This document shows, piece after piece, positions 60,218-64,000 of a stretch of DNA of 64,000 bases (its first letter is position 1; each line of letters starts with the position of its first letter). The DNA comes from JANNYA01 sp031422315 (GTDB taxonomy: Bacteria; Pseudomonadota; Gammaproteobacteria; Xanthomonadales; SZUA-5). Under the pieces are notes generated by a model, which had not been told where the DNA came from, searched no databases, and saw nothing but the letters and a program-made list of their open reading frames with translations. The stretch covers positions 85,218 to 149,217 of the forward strand of contig JANOQN010000014.1 of the NCBI GenBank assembly GCA_031422315.1, in the 5' to 3' direction. The translations under genes and the position numbers were made by a program.

Positions 60218-62641
60218 CTAGCTATGGAAAGGATTGGGATCAGCAAGGCCAATGAACTCGGCATCGGCTAGATAATTCATGCGCTGCAGCAAATAGGGCC
60301 GTTCGCCTTGAATCAAAACAATAGGCTTGGCCGCCCCTAGTCGCATCACTTCGTCAGGCGTTAGCAGTGATCTTGCTGATACCTGATGGCTATTGCTGGA
60401 GCCGCTACTTAAGCCTTGTGCTGAAGCGTTCGAACTGTCGCCGCGCGTGGCGAACTCGATGGTTCGTTGGCCCAGCATGTCGGACACGTATTTTGCGGTA
60501 TCAAAATCAGCGGTTCCGTAGAACTGTTTTGCCGTATTGGCCAAGAATGTTTGCCATTTTGGATAGACACCTTTGAGCTGCGACAAATCTTGCACGAATA
60601 GCCAAAAGCGCGCGCCATAGCCGCGTACTGAACTAATAGCATCTTCGATAGCCTGCATGCGGCCAAGCTGGGCGAATTCATCCAGCAAGAACAGCACATT
60701 GAATTGCGGTTTAATAGTTGTGGCGGTGATGGCAGATAGCGCAGCGCCCACCAATACCCGCATAAAGCGCACCTGCGCAGCAAGCTTGTCGGGCGGCATC
60801 ACCACAAATATTGTCATTGGCTTGCGTTTAAGGTCGGCTAGGTCAAAATCAGAGCGGCTCAAACACTCAACTATGCGCGGATCATCTAGCCATGCCGTGT
60901 GCCGCAAAGCAGTGGAATGCACGCCGCTGGCTTCCTTGGAATCTTTGCTCAAAAAGCCGTTTGCACAGCGCGCCGGGATGCCGAACGCTATCTCAGTATC
61001 GGCGGACATATCGGCCAAGTGATCCATGAGGCTTTCACGTGGGTTTTCTTTATCCGACGCCAGTGGCAATGTGAGCAATCGGCGCAATTCGCCCAGGTTC
61101 CGTTTGGCTGGCGCGCCTGCATTCGCAACGTAAACAAGCAAGCCCTTCAACAGATCTTTAGCCGAATCGTTGAAGTGCGCTGAATTGTCATCTTGCGTGC
61201 TTGAAGATACGACGAGCATTTCGATGATTGCCGACGATTGACCCACCACATCAGGATCACTTAGGTCCAGCATATCCAGCGGGTTAAAGCTTGATGCTTT
61301 TGCGCCTGTCGAACCAAAAGGATCGACCAAGTGAACGGTGTGCCCAAGCGCCCTGCGTGCTCGCGCCGTGACCGCGTAGTTTTCGCCTTTGATATCCAGC
61401 ACCAAAGCGCTTCCTGGGTATTCCAACAGCGTCGGGATCACAGCGCCGATGCCCTTGCCAGAACCGGTAGGCGCGCAGGTCAATACGTGGCCCATGTAGC
61501 GCAAACGCGGGTCGAGTTCAGTGGACGCTTGGGGCACCCTGCCTAGCGCAAATCCGTGCGAATCAGCAGACACCATGCCGCGCCCAAAAATTCGGCCGGC
61601 ATTGATTGCGCTGGCAATATTCGACCAACCCGCTGAACCATGCGACTGCAAAATCTCAATATCTGGGAACGCACTTCGCAATCTGTCGCGAAAAGCTACA
61701 TAAATCACGCCAAAAAATAAAAACATCATGGCGAAAGCAAACGGCGTCGAAATGCCGGTTACCAACTGGATCGCACCTGCACCGAGCGAAGCCAGAAAAA
61801 GGCCCAATGAGCCCGCAGCCCAGGCGATCCAACAAGACCGAGTCGATGGCATAAAGCGCCGCACCAGAAAAACTGCAACGCCTGCGATCAAAAGCGATCC
61901 GAAAATCATGGTGCCAATGCCGCGAAATTTGCTGGCGCGCGCTTCTACATTGGCGACGTAAGAATCTTTTTCCGCAAGCACGCGCGCTTGCTCTTTTTGC
62001 TCTGCTTCATAACGGCCGCGATAGGCATACATTTCAACTGCACCAACTTGCACGCGCGTCACTTCCTGCGATAGCTGGAACAACCCTGCCGCACCCGCTT
62101 GGGCTTCCACAATGATTGCGCCTTGATCTTCTGGCGACACATACGCTTTGCTCAGACGCGCTTGAAGCAAATCGAAAATTTCCGGCAAGGTATTCGGCAC
62201 CAGCCATTGCCGATCTGCGAAACGCTTTTGCGTATGATTGAGGAAATCCCCCACCCAATCCGTGCGTTCTTTTTCGGGGCGCTTGTAGTCATTCGCAACA
62301 CGGCGCGCGAGCGTCGCCATCGCCGTTAACGCACGTTGTGTTCGCTGCAGTGATTCGGGCGCATTCGGGTTTTGACTATGCTCAAAAAGATCGTTGCGCG
62401 CATCAAGCGCCGCTTGTTGCAAAAGTAGCCAGCGGTATTTTTCGGAAAGGCCTTCACAAGAAATGCCCTGATAGTCCAAACGGTAGAGGTTTTTAGGGTC
62501 GAGTTTGTCTTGCTCGCACGTGTTGGGATTAAAATTAGGAGGTAGCTCTGTGTCGATTAAAAGACTGGCATGCAATGGCGCCGAAGCTAAGCTCAGCCAC
62601 AGAACAAGCAACGCGTTTAAAAGCAAACTAGTTAGCTTCAT
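60218..62641 (-). CDS. traG: Type IV coupling protein TraG/VirD4
   Basis: An 807-residue ATPase that brings relaxase-bound DNA to a type IV secretion channel. The start is the ATG at 62641 after a GGAGC site, giving a signal-like helix (LLLNALLVLWLSLASAPLHA). A periplasmic domain of about 200 residues follows, then further membrane helices (MIFGSLLIAGVAVFLVRRFM; WAAGSLGLFLASLGAGAIQL). Walker A is CAPTGSGKGIGAVIPTLLEY (about residue 395) and Walker B is FNVLFLLDEFAQLGRM (about residue 660). The long N-terminal periplasmic part is larger than in VirD4 itself. It overlaps traD by 14 bases. Confidence 0.92.
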   Translation of the reverse strand: MKLTSLLLNALLVLWLSLASAPLHASLLIDTELPPNFNPNTCEQDKLDPKNLYRLDYQGISCEGLSEKYRWLLLQQAALDARNDLFEHSQNPNAPESLQRTQRALTAMATLARRVANDYKRPEKERTDWVGDFLNHTQKRFADRQWLVPNTLPEIFDLLQARLSKAYVSPEDQGAIIVEAQAGAAGLFQLSQEVTRVQVGAVEMYAYRGRYEAEQKEQARVLAEKDSYVANVEARASKFRGIGTMIFGSLLIAGVAVFLVRRFMPSTRSCWIAWAAGSLGLFLASLGAGAIQLVTGISTPFAFAMMFLFFGVIYVAFRDRLRSAFPDIEILQSHGSAGWSNIASAINAGRIFGRGMVSADSHGFALGRVPQASTELDPRLRYMGHVLTCAPTGSGKGIGAVIPTLLEYPGSALVLDIKGENYAVTARARRALGHTVHLVDPFGSTGAKASSFNPLDMLDLSDPDVVGQSSAIIEMLVVSSSTQDDNSAHFNDSAKDLLKGLLVYVANAGAPAKRNLGELRRLLTLPLASDKENPRESLMDHLADMSADTEIAFGIPARCANGFLSKDSKEASGVHSTALRHTAWLDDPRIVECLSRSDFDLADLKRKPMTIFVVMPPDKLAAQVRFMRVLVGAALSAITATTIKPQFNVLFLLDEFAQLGRMQAIEDAISSVRGYGARFWLFVQDLSQLKGVYPKWQTFLANTAKQFYGTADFDTAKYVSDMLGQRTIEFATRGDSSNASAQGLSSGSSNSHQVSARSLLTPDEVMRLGAAKPIVLIQGERPYLLQRMNYLADAEFIGLADPNPFHS

Positions 62642-62855
62642 GGCGGGCTCCGAATGCAGCATCGCCAGCCGCTTGAAATCTCTCGCGTTGACTGATTTCT
62701 GCGGAACCATCTAACGCGTTTTTTGCTAAGCAAAGCGCGCCTAAGATGACCGCTTCGTTTTCATCACCCAAGCCCGCTTTGATGACCAAGCCACCCAGCT
62801 TTATTTTCTGGCGTGTATTTGCTTTTCGATAATCTTCAGAAATTCTCGCCAACAT
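62628..62855 (-). CDS. traD: Conjugal transfer protein TraD (small, Ti/IncP-mobilisation type)
   Basis: A 75-residue protein starting at the ATG at 62855, with GGAGGG eight bases upstream inside the end of traC. The core RKANTRQKIKLGGLVIKAGL and EAVILGALCLAKNALDG match the small TraD family found beside traG and traC. It probably assists relaxosome assembly or DNA processing. A longer upstream frame exists but the strong ribosome-binding site fixes the start. It overlaps traG by 14 bases. Confidence 0.82.
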   Translation of the reverse strand: MLARISEDYRKANTRQKIKLGGLVIKAGLGDENEAVILGALCLAKNALDGSAEISQRERFQAAGDAAFGARHEAN

Positions 62856-62859
62856 ACGT

Positions 62860-63123
62860 TCAACCCTCCGTCGATGGCAGCGCATTCGAGGCAGCGGGCT
62901 TGTCGCTTTTGCTGGGGCTTTTACTTTGGTGTTTTTTAGCGATGGCTGCAAACTCCTTGCCCAGAGTTTCATCACTGATTTCTATGTCTGCGATGCCAGC
63001 ACGGATTGCTAACTTGCCAATGCGTTCAGCGGCTTGGCTTTCAAGTCGCGCAATCTCGCGTTTGATCTTTTCTAATTCTTCGAGCTTTGCCGACTTTCGT
63101 TCGGCAAGTGATTTGATAGCCAT
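62860..63123 (-). CDS. traC: Conjugal transfer protein TraC (relaxosome accessory)
   Basis: An 87-residue, highly charged protein with a coiled-coil N-terminal half (ERKSAKLEELEKIKREIARL) and the conserved AERIGKLAIRAGIADIEISD segment of the TraC/MobC-like group. The ATG at 63123 follows GGAG. It should bind near oriT and help the relaxase nick. It is the first gene of the minus-strand transfer operon and lies across the oriT region from the relaxase gene. Frames that extend its start cross the oriT and are not used. Confidence 0.82.
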   Translation of the reverse strand: MAIKSLAERKSAKLEELEKIKREIARLESQAAERIGKLAIRAGIADIEISDETLGKEFAAIAKKHQSKSPSKSDKPAASNALPSTEG

Positions 63124-63268
63124 GGGTCGGACGATCTCCAGTTGAACATGTGGAAATCTTGCGGGAGAGCATTCGGAAAAACCGGGCGATGGACTGCACG
63201 ATTTTGGTGTATTCCGAGGTTTGCCATTGACCCCAAAACTGCCAAGAGCCAAAGTCCCGAAGCGAAGC

Positions 63269-63300
63269 AAGGGCGCACTTACGGGTTGGCAAGCCAACCC
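63269..63300 (-). other. oriT: Origin of transfer (oriT), RSF1010/MOB-Q-like
   Basis: On the minus strand the perfect 18-bp dyad GGGTTGGCTTGCCAACCC (63283-63300) is followed at once by GTAAGTGCGCCCTT (63269-63282). This inverted repeat plus GTAAxTGCGCCCT is the layout of the RSF1010 oriT and resembles the TGCGCCCTT nick region of Ti-type elements. It lies in the non-coding space between traC and the relaxase gene, as expected. A further dyad, CCGGGAGTGCCCGG, follows at about 63308-63321. Confidence 0.85.
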
Positions 63301-63376
63301 TGCGCGACCGGGAGTGCCCGGCAACCCCCCTTTGTAATGCGCAAAATACTAAAAGCGGTTTGCTCCAAGGAAAAGC

Positions 63377-64000
63377 ATGGCGATCTTCCACCTCACGACG
63401 CACACGATGAGCCGCGCTGCCGGGCATAGCGCCGTGGCTGCGGCTGCGTATCGTGCTGCGGAAAAGTTGGTGGATGAGCGCACAGGTGAAGTGTTTGACT
63501 TCACACGAAAAGCGGGCGTGCTGTCGGCGGAGATTGTGGTGCCGCAGGGCGCAACCGCACCAGATCGCGAAACGCTGTGGAATGCCGCTGAGGCAGCAGA
63601 GAAGCGAAAAGATTCACGCACCGCGCGTGAATGGCGGGTGGCGTTACCACACGAATTGAATGAGGCAGAGCGAAAAGCACTGGCGACACAATTGGGCAAA
63701 ACGCTCGCGGAGCGTTACGGCGTAGCGGTGGATGTATGCATCCATGCGCCGGACAAGAACGGCGATGATCGCAACTATCACGCGCACATGTTGGCGACCA
63801 CGCGACGAATCGATGCCGATGGCAAGCTGGGCGCAAAAGCAACGATTGAGCTTGCCAATAAGGATCGTGCAAAGCTTGGTATTTCAGGCACCAGTCAAAG
63901 CGATTTAGTCGATATTCGCCGCGAATGGGCGGAGCTTACGAACCAAGCGATGGAGCGTGCTGGACTGGGCGAGCGCATCGACCACCGCAGCTTTGCCGAT
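63377..64000 (+). CDS. mobA: MobA/MobL-family relaxase, N-terminal part (runs off the right edge)
   Basis: The first 208 residues of a MOB-Q type relaxase (TraA/MobA). It starts at the ATG at 63377 after AAGGAA. Recognisable parts are AIFHLTTHTMSRAAGHSAVA with the later AAYRAAEKLVDERTGE (the nicking Tyr region) and VCIHAPDKNGDDRNYHAHML with the metal-binding histidines (about residue 130). The gene faces away from traC across the oriT, the classic arrangement. Whether a C-terminal helicase or primase domain follows cannot be seen. It nicks oriT and pilots the DNA strand. Confidence 0.93.
   Translation, partial: MAIFHLTTHTMSRAAGHSAVAAAAYRAAEKLVDERTGEVFDFTRKAGVLSAEIVVPQGATAPDRETLWNAAEAAEKRKDSRTAREWRVALPHELNEAERKALATQLGKTLAERYGVAVDVCIHAPDKNGDDRNYHAHMLATTRRIDADGKLGAKATIELANKDRAKLGISGTSQSDLVDIRREWAELTNQAMERAGLGERIDHRSFAD

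Noticed and set aside
62860..63324. Longer version of the traC frame starting near 63324
   Set aside because: It would cross the oriT; the ATG at 63123 has a ribosome-binding site and gives the expected TraC length.

Overview
The window is bacterial and reads as a gammaproteobacterial chromosome. The thrA-thrB pair, the divergent tesA / ybbA-ybbP layout, btuB with a cobalamin riboswitch, rppH, nupC, suhB, xerD and an epmB / efp pair all point there. Two secreted proteins carry a DGFE-like C-terminal tail (ILRDGFE at the end of the remnant at 8073-8468; LFANGYE near the end of the protein at 34145-35860). I associate such tails with Lysobacterales/Xanthomonadales, so that order is my best guess, but it is an inference. 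No rRNA genes or CRISPR array were seen.

Layout. 1-2.4 kb is a decayed accessory patch: a partial gene at the edge, three small unrecognised genes on the minus strand, two imperfect palindromes that resemble integron attC sites, a frameshifted IS1182-like transposase remnant and a large inverted repeat. 2.5-6.2 kb holds thrB-thrA and, upstream, a 45-residue four-cysteine protein. 6.4-14 kb holds a DUF969/DUF979 transporter pair, a secreted-protein remnant, tesA divergent from the ybbA-ybbP ABC exporter, and two exported proteins. 14-20 kb holds btuB with its riboswitch, rppH, and a ligase-associated exonuclease plus ATP-dependent DNA ligase; the exonuclease carries an in-frame repeat insertion. 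20-30 kb holds nupC, a TIGR04222-like membrane protein coupled to a LysR regulator, an oxidoreductase / exported protein / glutamine-amidotransferase operon, a TonB-dependent receptor and suhB. 30.1-34.0 kb is a four-gene run of unknown function. 34-41 kb holds a secreted protein, a small HExxH membrane protein, xerD-epmB and efp. 41-46 kb holds a DJ-1-like / two-component / methyltransferase operon and an outer-membrane barrel with a very acidic leader region. 46-54.6 kb is an envelope and signalling cluster: a Ser/Thr kinase, two L,D-transpeptidases, an M23 peptidase, a NarL-type two-component pair and a probable pseudokinase.

From 54.6 kb to the right edge lies a mobile element next to a tRNA-Thr(CGT) gene. 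It has a tyrosine integrase, a RepA-type initiator with four 17-bp iterons and DnaA boxes (a plasmid-type oriV), an XRE regulator, a tightly packed traC-traD-traG operon with a small membrane protein gene inside it, an RSF1010-like oriT and the 5' end of a MobA/MobL relaxase gene. It looks like a plasmid captured as, or evolved into, an integrative and mobilisable element. Its right end, and any type IV secretion genes, are outside the window.

Two structural themes recur. Four convergent gene junctions carry large inverted repeats or repeat arrays, and many operons are coupled through ATGA/GTGA/TTGA/TAATG-type overlaps. Genes too short for ordinary ORF calling were found by reading the gaps (6078-6215, 60075-60206 and possibly 6403-6450).
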